Part shown: piece by piece, positions 29,530 to 41,848 of the stretch
Layout of the letters: the number at the start of each line of letters is the position of its first letter
Position numbering within the stretch: the stretch's first letter is position 1
NCBI RefSeq assembly: GCF_041154675.1
Contig: NZ_AP031322.1
Span: 1,859,812-1,923,811 of the forward strand
Origin: Sulfurisphaera javensis
GTDB lineage: Archaea > Thermoproteota > Thermoprotei_A > Sulfolobales > Sulfolobaceae
DNA: 64,000 nt
Direction of reading: 5' to 3'
Notes under the pieces: generated by a model
Database searches by the model: none
The model's input: only the letters and a program-made list of their open reading frames with translations
Told to the model about the DNA's origin: nothing
Translations under genes and position numbers: made by a program

Positions 29530-29799
29530 AACAATTACAATAAAACTTGGAAATATATGTTCTCTCCCTGAAATTAAACAAGAAAAAAGTAGTTATAAAA
29601 ATAGAAAGATACAATAGTTTAACCCTCCCTATTTATTTAAAAAATGGGAAAAATGTCAGACACACAGTGTCATCATTAGGATCTGAATTATTTCTATAAC
29701 TTTCTTAATGTTTAGCTTACATAAATTTTCATTTCTACTAGAGATAACTAACGTCATAAATTTATGCCTAAAAGACAACACTGTGAGATACATATGAAA

Positions 29800-31208
29800 T
29801 CAGAAAAGGCCTTTAACCATATTGTATATTTCTGTCGCTACATTTTCAACTCCTTTTTCAACAGTTTCAGCACCAATCTCTATATCTTGACCAACCACTT
29901 CCCATTCCTCAACAGTAGATCCAGTTTCTTGAGCAACTTTTTCCAGAGCAGATTGAATAACAGCTACAGCATCAGCAGCAATATTTAAAGCCGAAACATC
30001 TTGACCTTGAGCTTGTGCCCAAGCTACAATATCATCCCATGAGTAAGAGCGGGGTGGAGGAACCATTAAATCAGCCTTGTATTGATATTCACTCCAACTA
30101 CCGGGGGCAGGAAGTTCTGGTAATAATTGTTTACTGACAAAACCAATTAAAGCCTGAGAATCGTCACACTCAGTAGTACACATTTCAGAACCTAAAACTG
30201 GAGCACCAATAATAATAGGGAAATTGGATAAACCATTTTGTACTTGAGATGCTAACTGAATAACAAAATTAAATGAAGGTTCACTTGTATAATCCAATGT
30301 CATAGGTTTATTAGGCAAGGCAAGTATAGTAGGCATGCTAAACATATCTTCTAGTTTTCTCAAAAAATTAAAACCTAGAGTCATAGAGGGTGGCATATCA
30401 CTAATTGATCTTAAATAGTTGGATATTGATGGATTTAATATCCAATAATTAGAAGTAGCATTATAGGTTATAGTTCCGTTATGTTTTGCAATAAAATCGA
30501 AAGAAGTTAATAAATATGCTTGTATTTGCAGCACATAATTCATTATGCCTGCGAATGTTACTACATTTATTAATTTAGAAAACTCTTGAGGTGCTTGCAT
30601 AAATACTTGCACTATCCTTTGCCAAACCGATTCATAAACTAATTCTTCAATCTCTTCGCCCGCTTGATTTAATTGAATATTTCTACAAACTTGATGAACT
30701 GGATCTCTAAAGTTAATCCAATATTGGTTGCCCTCGGCTGTCGTAGGTATAACAACTAAACCAGAGTTAGAATTAAATATTTTAGGAGCTATTGAGGAGG
30801 TAAACTTAGCCTTATACGCATTTCCACCATTATAAATTCTTACTGAGTAAACAGAATTTGCCCATCCTTCATCATACCCTCCAATAAATACAAGAAATGT
30901 TTTATCACCACGGCTAGTTCTTACCAAAATCCCGTGTCTAACAATATGATTAATATCATTAAAGTAACTTCTCATAGAACCCGTATTTGGGTTAACAGCA
31001 CTAGCACTAAACTCATAGGGCGAAATAAGAGATGGATAAATAGCATATACCTCATTTGAACCAAGGTACTTATTAATTAGATTTCCAGCATAGTTTGTTA
31101 CACATTGCTCTTGTTGTGTTATTTGATATATAGTATTTCCTATATAAGATAGTATTCCAAGACCTTTAATACAGATTCTAACGCAGATTGACCAACTTCT
31201 AATGCCAT
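29800..31208 (-). pseudogene. Unrecognised ~470-aa gene with one frameshift near 31165
   Basis: A 391-residue frame runs from ATG 30975 to 29800, but the same frame stays open upstream to about 31190 without any start codon (for example YIGNTIYQITQQEQCVTNYA and EVYAIYPSLISPYEFSASAV). A second frame has ATG 31208, MALEVGQSALESVLK, at leaderless distance from a TATA at about 31228-31240. Joining the two at the AAAGG run near 31164 (one base missing) gives one continuous protein. I do not recognise it; it has hydrophobic stretches and an acidic Ala-rich C-terminus. Recent inactivation, a sequencing error, or -1 frameshifting are all possible. Confidence 0.6.
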
Positions 31209-31556
31209 AAATTATCTATGCAAAATATTTACTTTATGTTTTTAAACTTTTTCAAAAGAATAGATGAAATGGTAAATAACAAAAATCAGTCAAGAAAATT
31301 TAGGTTTATTAAATAATATTCTAATGCAAATAAAGGTAATTCCTTAAAATTAAATTATTCTTCTTTTATTTCTTTCAAGCGTAATGTGAGTTTGCAAAAA
31401 TTGATGTTTAATTTCCCTCTGCTAGTGAGAGTGAAAAGTTATATATTGCAAATCATAAATGGATAAGAAAATTTAGAATTAGTTTGTACATAAATGGAAA
31501 ATAACGTGCAGAGACTCCTGCGAAAATTCATTTATATCGTCTTTCTATAAAATATA
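31209..31556. other. Gene-free gap between two frameshifted divergent genes
   Basis: 348 nt of AT-rich DNA. It holds the minus promoter at about 31228-31240 and, at about 31529-31537 (ATTTATATCG), a TATA-like box 27 nt before the plus ATG 31557. I see no ORF, tRNA or clear repeat in between. Confidence 0.4.
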
Positions 31557-32014
31557 ATGAAGGTGTACAAAATGGATTTCATAGATCTCACAAAGAATAT
31601 TGATATTATTGAAGACGTCGTTAAGAAACGTGAAGAGTTTAAAGATAAGTTAATCAAAGGACAAAGAGTTGAATTTGAAGTGGTGGACCGCATTCAAGTT
31701 GATAATTATTCCTTCGCTTTGTAAAAACTAAAAATGGGCGTAAAGGGTATGAGATAATAGTAAAGAAAGATAATGAAGAATATCATTTCATTGTAGCTGA
31801 AGAAAATAACGGATTTATACCAATCTTAAACGTAATCAAAAAGATTAGTAGAGATGGTGATAAAAAGATTGCAACGGTGGAAAGTTATTACATGAAGGAA
31901 AACCAACTAATCAAAGTTACTTCTGGGACATATGAAATAAAAGGAAATCCAATGAAACAGATTCTAACAAACTATGAACCAGAAAAAATTGAAATTAAAA
32001 AGATAAAAGAATAA
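31557..32014 (+). pseudogene. Unrecognised ~152-aa gene with one frameshift near 31720
   Basis: ATG 31557 opens MKVYKMDFIDLTKNIDIIED and ends at a TAA (31722-31724) directly after YSFAL. One base more in the T run would give YSFAFVKTKNGRKGYEIIVK, and that frame is open for 97 more codons to TAA at 32014 (ending EPEKIEIKKIKE). The joined product is charged and soluble, with strand-rich character, and I recognise no family. It is divergent from the other frameshifted gene, both between tRNA-Ile and tRNA-Ala. Confidence 0.6.
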
Positions 32015-32286
32015 ATAATCATCTATGAATTTACAACAACAGTTTATTTTCTAAATCTTTTAATAGTATGAATTCTTTTTTGTTATGTTTATATATGTTT
32101 TACCTAAAATTCCTATTCCAATAGAAACAAAAATGATATATCACTAGAATATTCTAAGAAGATTGGTGTTAGTAAACTTTAAGATACTCTTTAAAATTTT
32201 AATTTCATTAACCATTAGTATCGATCTTCCACTCGTTCTATGACGACAAAAATTTTAAATTACGTATTGCAAACTATTTATTGACT

Positions 32287-32362
<76 letters not shown>

Positions 32363-32470
32363 ATCGTTCCGTAAAAATTCTAATTTCAATTTACCATTAG
32401 ATTAAATAAAACGGATTTGTCCTTCGTTTCTGGATTAAGCTTATATAACCTTAATCGATAAGGTATTTCG

Positions 32471-34785
<2,315 letters not shown>

Positions 34786-34789
<4 letters not shown>

Positions 34790-34956
34790 CAGTTTAGTTT
34801 TATTCCTTTTTTTAACTCTATCCTATATTTTACATACTTATCTATTGGTGAAAATCTGGGTGGATGAGGAATGATAGTTTGGGAACCGCAAATAGGACAT
34901 TTATCCCTTAAAGTATAAGTAAAATCTTTGGGACATTTTCTTATTTTCCATTTCAT
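34786..34956 (-). CDS. nop10: H/ACA RNP protein Nop10
   Basis: A 56-residue protein, complete. It starts [20 protein letters not shown] and has zinc ligands C-x13-C-x2-C-type ([16 protein letters not shown]) followed by [20 protein letters not shown], the conserved Nop10 C-terminus. It is part of the H/ACA particle with Cbf5, Gar1 and L7Ae that makes pseudouridine in rRNA. Its ATG overlaps the stop of the aIF2 alpha gene (ATGA, 34956-34953). It is the last gene of the PCNA2 operon. Confidence 0.93.
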
Positions 34957-35744
34957 TTCTTAACAACACCAAAATCAACTTTTTCCTCTTTACTTACTTC
35001 ATTTATAGTATTAAGTATTTCTTCCATGACCTTTGAAAGGGTCTTAGGGTCAGTACCTATAACATCTATTCTATATCTAGGAGCTCCAATAGTGTAAATC
35101 CTTATATCAACATCAGCGTTTTCAGCTATTTCTACTGCAGAGCCTAATACTTTTCTTATCTTCTCAATGCCGGCTGGATCACTACTTCTTAACGTAACAA
35201 TTTCACTTATCTTTACTCTTTTTTCCTCAATATGTTTGCCTATTTCTTCCATTAATGGCTTAATCCAGACTTCTGGTACTCCAGCATCTCTTAAAATATA
35301 ATCTCCTTCTTTCACGGCTTTAACTAATGCCTCATAAGCGTCTCCATACTTATCCTCTAATTTCCAAGCAACTTGTTCCCATCCTTCTCTTTCGCTCTTA
35401 TTTATCTTCTTTGAAACAATTTCTAATATTTTATCCACTTTTTGTATCTTCTTCCATTGAGCGTTTTTCTTTCTTTTTTCATCTTCTGTAACTTTCTTCA
35501 AAGAAACGTCTATTGTTCCTTTTCTTCTATCTACTCTAATTACTTTAACTACAATCTTTCTTCCTTCTTTTATAACATCCCTAATATTCTTTACCCATCT
35601 ACTGCTTATTTCACTCCAGGGCAAAAAAGCTTGTAAATTTCCATATTCATCTAAAGTTACATAACTACCATAATCAAAAACTTGCTTTACCGTAGCAATT
35701 AAAACTTCTCCTTCTGAGGGGACGGGATTTTTATTGTATATCAT
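34953..35744 (-). CDS. Translation initiation factor aIF2 alpha subunit
   Basis: 263 residues in three domains: an S1-type OB fold (residues 10-85, [20 protein letters not shown]), a helical domain (about 86-175) and an alpha/beta C-terminal domain (about 176-263). It is part of the aIF2 heterotrimer that brings initiator Met-tRNA to the small subunit. It sits in the usual archaeal order L44e-S27e-aIF2alpha-Nop10. The S27e stop is 1 nt upstream of its ATG. Confidence 0.95.
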   Translation of the reverse strand: MIYNKNPVPSEGEVLIATVKQVFDYGSYVTLDEYGNLQAFLPWSEISSRWVKNIRDVIKEGRKIVVKVIRVDRRKGTIDVSLKKVTEDEKRKKNAQWKKIQKVDKILEIVSKKINKSEREGWEQVAWKLEDKYGDAYEALVKAVKEGDYILRDAGVPEVWIKPLMEEIGKHIEEKRVKISEIVTLRSSDPAGIEKIRKVLGSAVEIAENADVDIRIYTIGAPRYRIDVIGTDPKTLSKVMEEILNTINEVSKEEKVDFGVVKK

Positions 35745-35745
35745 T

Positions 35746-35946
35746 TTAACCTAGTATTCTTACTACTTCACCGACTATTTTAGCCTTACCGCCTCTTGAA
35801 TATATTAATTGTGTACCACAAGAAAGGCATCTAACTGGAAAAGTAGAATGACTAAATATTGTTTGCTCATTTCCACAATTGGGACACTTAACTCTAAGGA
35901 ATTTGCTTTTTGGTTCTGGGATTAAAACTTTAAACTTTGCCTTCAT
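35746..35946 (-). CDS. rps27e: Small ribosomal subunit protein S27e
   Basis: 66 residues with the four-Cys zinc ribbon [20 protein letters not shown] followed by LSCG, the signature of S27e. It overlaps the L44e gene by 4 nt at its start and is followed after 1 nt by aIF2 alpha. Confidence 0.96.
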   Translation of the reverse strand: MKAKFKVLIPEPKSKFLRVKCPNCGNEQTIFSHSTFPVRCLSCGTQLIYSRGGKAKIVGEVVRILG

Positions 35947-36230
35947 TTGACCACCTCAACTAGTTCTATCTTTTTCATTCTTAATCCTTCTCTCATTATT
36001 GTATAACCACATTTTTGACATTTTAATACAAGTGTTTGTTTCTTTGTCGTCTTAGCGAATCTTTTTTGTTCTGGTTTTCTTTTGCTTCCATAACCTAGAT
36101 TCTTTCTGTCATATCTTCTCTGACCTTCTGAAAGAGTCCTTCTTTTTCCTCCTTTATATAATGATACTGAGTGCTCAGTATGAGTTTTACACTTTGGACA
36201 GTATGTAGTTATCACTTTGGGAACTTTCAT
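35943..36230 (-). CDS. rpl44e: Large ribosomal subunit protein L44e
   Basis: 95 residues, very basic. Zinc ligands are in [11 protein letters not shown] and LKCQKCGYT. The region [19 protein letters not shown] is the conserved extension near the tRNA exit site. It overlaps gins15 (36227-36230) and rps27e by 4 nt each, so the run is tightly coupled. Confidence 0.96.
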   Translation of the reverse strand: MKVPKVITTYCPKCKTHTEHSVSLYKGGKRRTLSEGQRRYDRKNLGYGSKRKPEQKRFAKTTKKQTLVLKCQKCGYTIMREGLRMKKIELVEVVK

Positions 36231-36667
36231 TCTACTTCTATTGGAGTTATATAATCTAAGGTTATTAAAGCTAAAACTTGCTTTAACGGAAGCAAAATAA
36301 GGTCTCCAGGGTATAAATTCATATCATTTATAGAAAATTTTACCTTAACTAAACATAATATTTTATCTTCTTGAGTGAAATACTTACCAGAAATAAAGTT
36401 GACGTAAATTCTTTTCATTTGATTTAAAATATCTAAAAACTCTGAATCAAATCCCTTAATGTTAATCCCTTCAATTAGTTTACTGCTTCTTAACTCAAAA
36501 AGAGATTCTGCTAATTCCTCATAAACTGAAAGTTCTTTTTTGTGTAAGTCATCAGAGTATTTTCTTCTTATTTTCCTTAACTGGGAAATTAATTGGTATA
36601 AGTCTTTAAGTTGAATTTCTGTGCTCTCTTCTTTTAAAGTCTCATTTAATACTATTTCATCTAACAT
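36227..36667 (-). CDS. GINS complex subunit, Gins15 type
   Basis: 146 residues: an alpha-helical A domain (about 15-95, [18 protein letters not shown]) followed by a short beta-rich B domain ([20 protein letters not shown]). Its place directly after priS is that of Gins15 in Sulfolobus. It forms GINS with Gins23, which joins MCM helicase and primase at the fork. The start overlaps the priS end by 11 nt. Confidence 0.85.
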   Translation of the reverse strand: MLDEIVLNETLKEESTEIQLKDLYQLISQLRKIRRKYSDDLHKKELSVYEELAESLFELRSSKLIEGINIKGFDSEFLDILNQMKRIYVNFISGKYFTQEDKILCLVKVKFSINDMNLYPGDLILLPLKQVLALITLDYITPIEVE

Positions 36668-37628
36668 AAGCCTTAACCCTTCCTAATCCTTTTAGAGATA
36701 AATAAACTCCTATACTTATAGGTATTTTGATAGGCGAATCTTTTTTAAGAGTATACTTTTCATCAAATACATTTATAACACCAGAAATATAAGGTAAGAA
36801 TACACAATTACCTTCAAAAGGAGATAACCACTCCCCATATTCGAATTTGTCATTTTTAACTTCAACAACCTTTAAGCCTGCTTTGCCGTTTAATGACCCA
36901 GGAATTCTTACAAGCCTTCTAATATCAATTGTTACTTGCATATCAATGTTTACACCATCAATACCTTTAGCTAATCTACCCGACCAACCTGGATTTTCTT
37001 CATGAATATACGTAGGTTTAGGAGATGAGATGTATTCAGCTATTTCCTTTCTATCATCAGAATCTAACAATGCACAATCGCCATAACAAGTTACCCTTAA
37101 ATGAAATCCTCTATTTCCAGAAAAATAGATATTTGCATTTAACCCAAAATCTTCCTTAAGAATGTCCTTTATTAACAAAGCTTTGTCAAATACTTTCATT
37201 ATACAATCTTTTGTGATTTCTGGATATTCTATTGTTGGTTGACTTTCACATTCTGTAGCTAGAGTTTCTAACCCGTCTTGAGGGCAAAATCTTCTAACTC
37301 TAATCTCACATATTTCATCAGCATCCAAATCAAAAAGTAAATCGGAACCTAACCAACCTTTTTCTTCCATATTCTTTGCTGACGGTAATTGATATCTTGC
37401 TGAAGAATAGTATAAGTGAAGTGGAGGATTTTGTAAGATGTATTGTCTTAACTCTTGTAATGAAGTAAAAGACAAATGCCTGACATAAGTTTCAGAATCG
37501 AATGGTTGATAAGCAAATTCTCTTAATTCCATATCCTCTGGTAATTCTAATTCAGCCTTTTCATAATATTCTGAAAAGAGGAGCTTGAGTATCTTATTCT
37601 GCTCTTGGTGCGATATAGAAATCTGCAT
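36657..37628 (-). CDS. priS: DNA primase small subunit PriS
   Basis: About 323 residues. YYSSARYQLPSAKNMEEKGW, then LLFDLDADEIC with the metal-binding D-x-D, and YFSGNRGFHLRV (S-G-x-R-G-x-H) are the catalytic hallmarks of archaeo-eukaryotic primases. Zinc-binding residues are in RRFCPQDGLETLATEC. It makes RNA/DNA primers with PriL. ATG 37628 is chosen; an upstream ATG at 37679 would lie 86 nt inside the PCNA gene. The chosen start still overlaps PCNA by 35 nt and has a GGGGGTT-type purine-rich site before it. Confidence 0.95.
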   Translation of the reverse strand: MQISISHQEQNKILKLLFSEYYEKAELELPEDMELREFAYQPFDSETYVRHLSFTSLQELRQYILQNPPLHLYYSSARYQLPSAKNMEEKGWLGSDLLFDLDADEICEIRVRRFCPQDGLETLATECESQPTIEYPEITKDCIMKVFDKALLIKDILKEDFGLNANIYFSGNRGFHLRVTCYGDCALLDSDDRKEIAEYISSPKPTYIHEENPGWSGRLAKGIDGVNIDMQVTIDIRRLVRIPGSLNGKAGLKVVEVKNDKFEYGEWLSPFEGNCVFLPYISGVINVFDEKYTLKKDSPIKIPISIGVYLSLKGLGRVKAYVR

Positions 37629-38334
37629 AACCCCCTTGAGGCAAATTGTATCTAAGCTTGAGTGGTATTTGAGAGCCAAATGCTATTTCAACAGTATCAG
37701 AAGGCTTTCTCATTTTTGTTGTATTTACCACATATTCAAGTCCATAAACGCTTTCTGCATCTCCTCCTTCACTTTCTAAAAGACCTCCATTTTCAGTTGA
37801 TAACTCTATGGTGGAAGAACCCATATCAGAGTTTGCTGAAATGTAAAGTTTCCCTCCTTCAGATTTAAATGTAATTGAATCTCCTCCTATATCCTCAATT
37901 TCATCTATTATATCAGTGAATGTGACTGTTAATGCTTTTGCCTTAAATGGAAACTCTAAATTAAGGTTAGGTGTTTCTATTTCTGATGCGACTATTGAAG
38001 GGAAAGAAAAAGTTCTTTCATAAATACCATCTAACGTTACTTTTATGTTATTATTTTCATCAGTTTCTAAATACAAATTGTCATTTTTTGTAACTGTTTT
38101 TAAAACATCGTTCAAATCTTCTAATTTAATTCCAACTTTTTCTTCGTTATTTACACTATATTCATCGAAGTAACCAGAAGGTATCAATATATCAATAAAT
38201 GTTACTCTAGAAGGATCTATACCTTTAATTTTTAAACCTTCAGAGGTAAAGTAAAGTGTAATTTCATCTATAAATTCTTCCAACGTCCTAAAGATATATG
38301 AAAAAGCATCCGCATCAATTACTTTAACTTTCAT
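37594..38334 (-). CDS. Sliding clamp PCNA, PCNA2-type
   Basis: 246 residues, the two-domain clamp fold: MKVKVIDADAFSYIFRTLEE, KIKGIDPSRVTFIDILIPSG, the interdomain connector, and the C-terminal LRYNLPQGGYADFYIAPRAE. It closely resembles Sulfolobus PCNA2, which is also next to priS. The organism's clamp is a heterotrimer of PCNA1, 2 and 3; the others are elsewhere. It heads the operon, with a TATA-like TTTTAAAGC about 27 nt upstream of the ATG. Confidence 0.95.
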   Translation of the reverse strand: MKVKVIDADAFSYIFRTLEEFIDEITLYFTSEGLKIKGIDPSRVTFIDILIPSGYFDEYSVNNEEKVGIKLEDLNDVLKTVTKNDNLYLETDENNNIKVTLDGIYERTFSFPSIVASEIETPNLNLEFPFKAKALTVTFTDIIDEIEDIGGDSITFKSEGGKLYISANSDMGSSTIELSTENGGLLESEGGDAESVYGLEYVVNTTKMRKPSDTVEIAFGSQIPLKLRYNLPQGGYADFYIAPRAE

Positions 38335-38360
38335 GTATAAATCCTTATTTAATAAAAGTT

Positions 38361-39125
38361 TTAAAGCTTAGGATTAGGTTCTTCTGTTAAATAATCTTCT
38401 CCACCAGCAAATATCCTCTGAAGTTCAGCATACAATTCATCTAAACCATAACTGTTTATAGCAGAAATTGGTATTGGTATATTATCTAAGTTTTCTATGA
38501 TAGTGTTTGCAAGCTCATAAGAGTATTCATCTATAACTCCTAGATCATCTATTATACTACCTTCTTCTACCCAGCTCCTTATTTTCTCTAATTCTTGTGG
38601 CGTAAGCAAATCTGCTTTAGATAAAACTAAAACTTGTGGCATCATTAATCTGAATTTTATAGAACTCGATAATAAAAGAAGTGAGATATAACTTCTAGCT
38701 TCTTTAGCCAAAAACGAATCCATCAAAAATACTGATGCTGATTTATTTCCTTCACTTATTAGTGAGGAAAGAATTTTGCCAGTTTCTCTATAGGCAAATA
38801 ATTCTATTTGACCCGGAGTATCCACTATCACATAGTTTGCTTCTATCTTGCTTATCTCCTCTTTAATTTCTTTAGCTTTTGTCAGAATTAAATCTATAGA
38901 AGCAATTAATGATGAGTTTGGACCTAAACCATATTTTTCCATTACTTCAAAAGCATCTACATATTCTCTAACATCAACGTCTGGTTTATAAGGAATTTGT
39001 TCCACTGCAGGATCTAAGTTTATAATTGCAGTATCCATTTCATTATCTAATAAATAATCTTGAAAACTCTTGACTAACGTTGTTTTACCAGATCCGGCTG
39101 TTCCTAAAATAAATATGAAGTACAT
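38361..39125 (-). CDS. GPN-loop GTPase
   Basis: 254 residues. P-loop GTAGSGKTTLV, switch region YKPDVDVREYVD, the family-defining GPN in YGLGPNSSLIASI, DTPGQIE, and base-binding SKAD. Archaeal GPN GTPases form dimers related to eukaryotic Gpn1-3, which help assemble RNA polymerase II; the archaeal role is unsettled. It shares a promoter region with the divergent prs gene (starts 50 nt apart). Confidence 0.92.
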   Translation of the reverse strand: MYFIFILGTAGSGKTTLVKSFQDYLLDNEMDTAIINLDPAVEQIPYKPDVDVREYVDAFEVMEKYGLGPNSSLIASIDLILTKAKEIKEEISKIEANYVIVDTPGQIELFAYRETGKILSSLISEGNKSASVFLMDSFLAKEARSYISLLLLSSSIKFRLMMPQVLVLSKADLLTPQELEKIRSWVEEGSIIDDLGVIDEYSYELANTIIENLDNIPIPISAINSYGLDELYAELQRIFAGGEDYLTEEPNPKL

Positions 39126-39143
39126 GTTCTTCCCGAGTTTAAT

Positions 39144-39154
39144 CTTAAAAACTA
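39144..39154. promoter_or_regulatory. Shared TATA region between GPN GTPase and prs
   Basis: CTTAAAAACTA lies midway between ATG 39125 (minus) and ATG 39175 (plus), about 24-27 nt from both, and is the only TATA-like block between them. Leaderless transcription in both directions is inferred. Confidence 0.5.
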
Positions 39155-39174
39155 CTCCCTAAATTAAATAGTTA

Positions 39175-40050
39175 ATGATTATTATAGGAGGAACAGCAAC
39201 AAACGGAATAGATGAAAACTTATCTAAAATTACGTCAATTCCATTAATAAAAGTAGAACATAAAATTTTCCCAGATGGAGAATCATACATTAGAATACCA
39301 CAGCACATTACTAATCAAGAAATTTTAGTTGTTCAATCCCTTTATCCTCCACAAGATAAGCATTTCGTAGAGCTTCTACTTATTTTAGAAACTTTAGCTG
39401 ATATGAAAAATAATAAAATTACAGCAATAATTCCTTACCTAGCTTATGCTAGACAAGACAGAAGATTCAAGGAAGGTGAAGCATTAAGTATAAAGACAAT
39501 ATTAGGTGCAATTTCAAGAGCCGGGGCAGATGCATTAATTGTCATTGAGCCTCATAAGGCTGAAGAACTTTCCTATTTTGGAAAAGAAGTCAAAATTGCA
39601 GATCCAATACCTGAAATAGCTAAGGAGATTAAAAAGAAAGTAGAAAACCCCTTCGTCTTAGCCCCAGATAGAGGGGCTCTAGAAAGAGCTAAAAGGCTAG
39701 CTGAGGAGTTAAACGCTGAATATTCATATATTGAAAAGGAAAGAGACAGAGATACTGGAGAGGTTAGGATAAAGAATTTGCCAGAGTTAAAAGTGAAAGG
39801 AAAGGATGTGATTATTATTGATGATATAATAAGTACTGGTGGGACTATGATCCAAGCTGCAAAAGCTGCATATGAATTTGGTGCTAGGAAAGTTATTTCA
39901 GCAGCAGTTCATTCCTTGTTTTTAGAAAATGCTTATGAGAAAATGGTAAATGGAGGAATAAGGGAAATTATAACTACAAATACCATTCCTCAAGATCCTT
40001 CTAAAGTTACAATAATTGATGTAGCACCATCCATAGCGAGAAAACTATGA
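39175..40050 (+). CDS. prs: Ribose-phosphate pyrophosphokinase
   Basis: 291 residues. The catalytic loop follows PYLAYARQDRRFKEGEALS, the PRPP motif is DVIIIDDIISTGGTM, and APDRGALERAK binds the substrate. It makes PRPP from ribose-5-phosphate and ATP for nucleotide and His/Trp synthesis. Its stop overlaps the next ATG (ATGA at 40047). Confidence 0.95.
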   Translation: MIIIGGTATNGIDENLSKITSIPLIKVEHKIFPDGESYIRIPQHITNQEILVVQSLYPPQDKHFVELLLILETLADMKNNKITAIIPYLAYARQDRRFKEGEALSIKTILGAISRAGADALIVIEPHKAEELSYFGKEVKIADPIPEIAKEIKKKVENPFVLAPDRGALERAKRLAEELNAEYSYIEKERDRDTGEVRIKNLPELKVKGKDVIIIDDIISTGGTMIQAAKAAYEFGARKVISAAVHSLFLENAYEKMVNGGIREIITTNTIPQDPSKVTIIDVAPSIARKL

Positions 40051-40967
40051 AATCTTATGCTTTACTAAATCAAAATAACTTATTTCTCTCTTTAGAGGAA
40101 TTGAAGTCTATTATTGGTACTGACAAGATAGAATATTATCAAGGTGTAGGATTATTTGATGGTGAGCCATACAATGTTGCTAAAAGATCAAGTTTGATAA
40201 AATATTCTGGGAAAGTAATCCAAATCTCATCTGACGTAAAGGAGATTATAGAGGCACTCAAAGGGGGATGTTATTCCATTAACCCTAATGTAATATCAAA
40301 GGAATATAAAAACGAATTCCCTTCTATCTATGAGACTATTACTAAAAATGTAAAACTATCAAAAAGATGTGATAAAATAGATTTGATTTTGACAGAAGGA
40401 CTTATAATAGCTGGCCTTAGGGTTGAAGAAAAAGATAACGAAAGTCTTATAAAACACCAGAAAAAGCCTTATTCTCAATCTGGTACATTGTCATCTGATA
40501 TAGGAAGACTTATGATTAACTTATCTAAAGCTAAAAGACAAGTTTTAGACCCTTTTGTGGGTACGGGAACTATACTTATCGAAGCTAAATGGTTAGGATT
40601 AAATTGTATAGGTCTTGATATTGATGAAAAAATGATAGAAAAAACTATAACTAATCTAAGATTTTTTAATTATGATTGTGAGGTCTTGCATGGAGATGTA
40701 ACTTTTTTACCCTTTAGAAAAGTTGAAGCAATTGTCACAGATCCTCCTTATGGAAGATCAATAAGTGTTAAAGAAGGTATAAACAACTTATACGAGAACT
40801 TCTTTTACTCTGCTAGTGATGTAACTTCTCAGTTAGTTTTCACAACAGACTCTAAACTTGATTGGAGGGATAAGTTAAAAGAAGCTGGTTTTAAAGATAT
40901 TTCGATACATTTTATTTATGAACATAAAAGTTTAAGCAGAGCTATATACGTAGTAAGAAAGAAATGA
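40047..40967 (+). CDS. tRNA (guanine-N2) methyltransferase, Trm-G10/Trm11-like
   Basis: 306 residues. The N-terminal third resembles a THUMP/ferredoxin-like RNA-binding region with low conservation. The catalytic half has VLDPFVGTGTILIEAKWLG (SAM binding), IGLDIDE and the target-base motif TDPPYGRSI (D-P-P-Y). It probably methylates G10 of tRNA. It overlaps prs and the RNase Z gene by 4 nt on each side, so it is in one operon with RNase Z; both are tRNA maturation enzymes. Confidence 0.85.
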   Translation: MKSYALLNQNNLFLSLEELKSIIGTDKIEYYQGVGLFDGEPYNVAKRSSLIKYSGKVIQISSDVKEIIEALKGGCYSINPNVISKEYKNEFPSIYETITKNVKLSKRCDKIDLILTEGLIIAGLRVEEKDNESLIKHQKKPYSQSGTLSSDIGRLMINLSKAKRQVLDPFVGTGTILIEAKWLGLNCIGLDIDEKMIEKTITNLRFFNYDCEVLHGDVTFLPFRKVEAIVTDPPYGRSISVKEGINNLYENFFYSASDVTSQLVFTTDSKLDWRDKLKEAGFKDISIHFIYEHKSLSRAIYVVRKK

Positions 40968-41848
40968 TTACCACTTATTTCATCGGTACTGGTGGAGGAG
41001 CTCCTAATAAGAGGGGTTTACCAGCTATCCTTATAAGGAGAGAAGGATTTGATGCCTTATTCGACTGTGGTGAGGGAACTCAGTGGAGAATGATGGAACA
41101 TAATCTCAGTTTCATGAGGATAAAGCTTATAGGAATTACGCATATGCATGCTGATCACGTATTAGGTTTGCCTGGAATGATAGAAACTATGGCTATGTAT
41201 AATAGAAAAGAAACTCTCCTTTTAATGGGACCAAGAGAATTAAAGGATTTCCTTGAAGAAGTTTTTAAAAGGACTCATTTTTATCCTAGCTTTGATATAA
41301 AGTTTGTTAGCAACTATGAAGATGAAAATATAAGAATTAGAAGTTTTGAAACTTGCCATACAATAGAATCTCAAGGATATTTATTTGAGGAAAAAGATAG
41401 AGTAAACATTGACGCTGAAAAACTAAGAAGAGAAGGAATTAAAGACTGGAAAGTTATTAGACAACTAAAAGAAGGTAAAAGAGTAGAAATTAATGGTAAA
41501 GTTCTACTTCCAGAAGATTATTTGATAATTAAAAAGGGAATAAGAGTAGCTTATACTGGAGATACTAGACCTTGTGAAAAGGTCATAAATGCTGTAAAAG
41601 AAGTGGACTTATTGATACATGATTCTACATTCTTAGATGAAAAAGAAGCTCATGAATATGGACATTCAAACAGTAGTGATGCGGCTGAGGTTGCTTTAAA
41701 AGCAAATGTAAAGAGATTAGCTTTATTTCATATAAGTGCAAGATATGACGATACTACAGAGTTATTAAGAAGAGCTAAAATAATATTCGAAAAAACTTTC
41801 GTATCAGAGCCTTTATCTTATTATATTATTCATCATCAGAAGGAATAG
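40964..41848 (+). CDS. rnz: Ribonuclease Z (tRNA 3' processing)
   Basis: 294 residues of the metallo-beta-lactamase fold. [15 protein letters not shown] is the T-H-x-H-x-D-H zinc motif; [23 protein letters not shown] and [13 protein letters not shown] provide the other ligands. The exosite region is in 155-190. It cuts tRNA precursors after the discriminator base. The window contains a CCA enzyme (43377), the next step. The end overlaps the convergent UPF0201 gene by 23 nt. Confidence 0.95.
   Translation: MITTYFIGTGGGAPNKRGLPAILIRREGFDALFDCGEGTQWRMMEHNLSFMRIKLIGITHMHADHVLGLPGMIETMAMYNRKETLLLMGPRELKDFLEEVFKRTHFYPSFDIKFVSNYEDENIRIRSFETCHTIESQGYLFEEKDRVNIDAEKLRREGIKDWKVIRQLKEGKRVEINGKVLLPEDYLIIKKGIRVAYTGDTRPCEKVINAVKEVDLLIHDSTFLDEKEAHEYGHSNSSDAAEVALKANVKRLALFHISARYDDTTELLRRAKIIFEKTFVSEPLSYYIIHHQKE

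Noticed and set aside
29655-29690. Minus-strand ATGATGA, 10 nt, CTGA pattern
   Set aside because: It resembles half a C/D box RNA, but no second box pair and no good promoter exist, and the spacer is a simple CA/TG-rich palindrome.
31160-31172. Programmed -1 frameshift site
   Set aside because: The A-TTA-AAG sequence is a poor slippery heptamer for the P-site tRNA and no downstream stem is obvious, so a mutation or sequencing error is more likely. It is kept only as an alternative in the finding.
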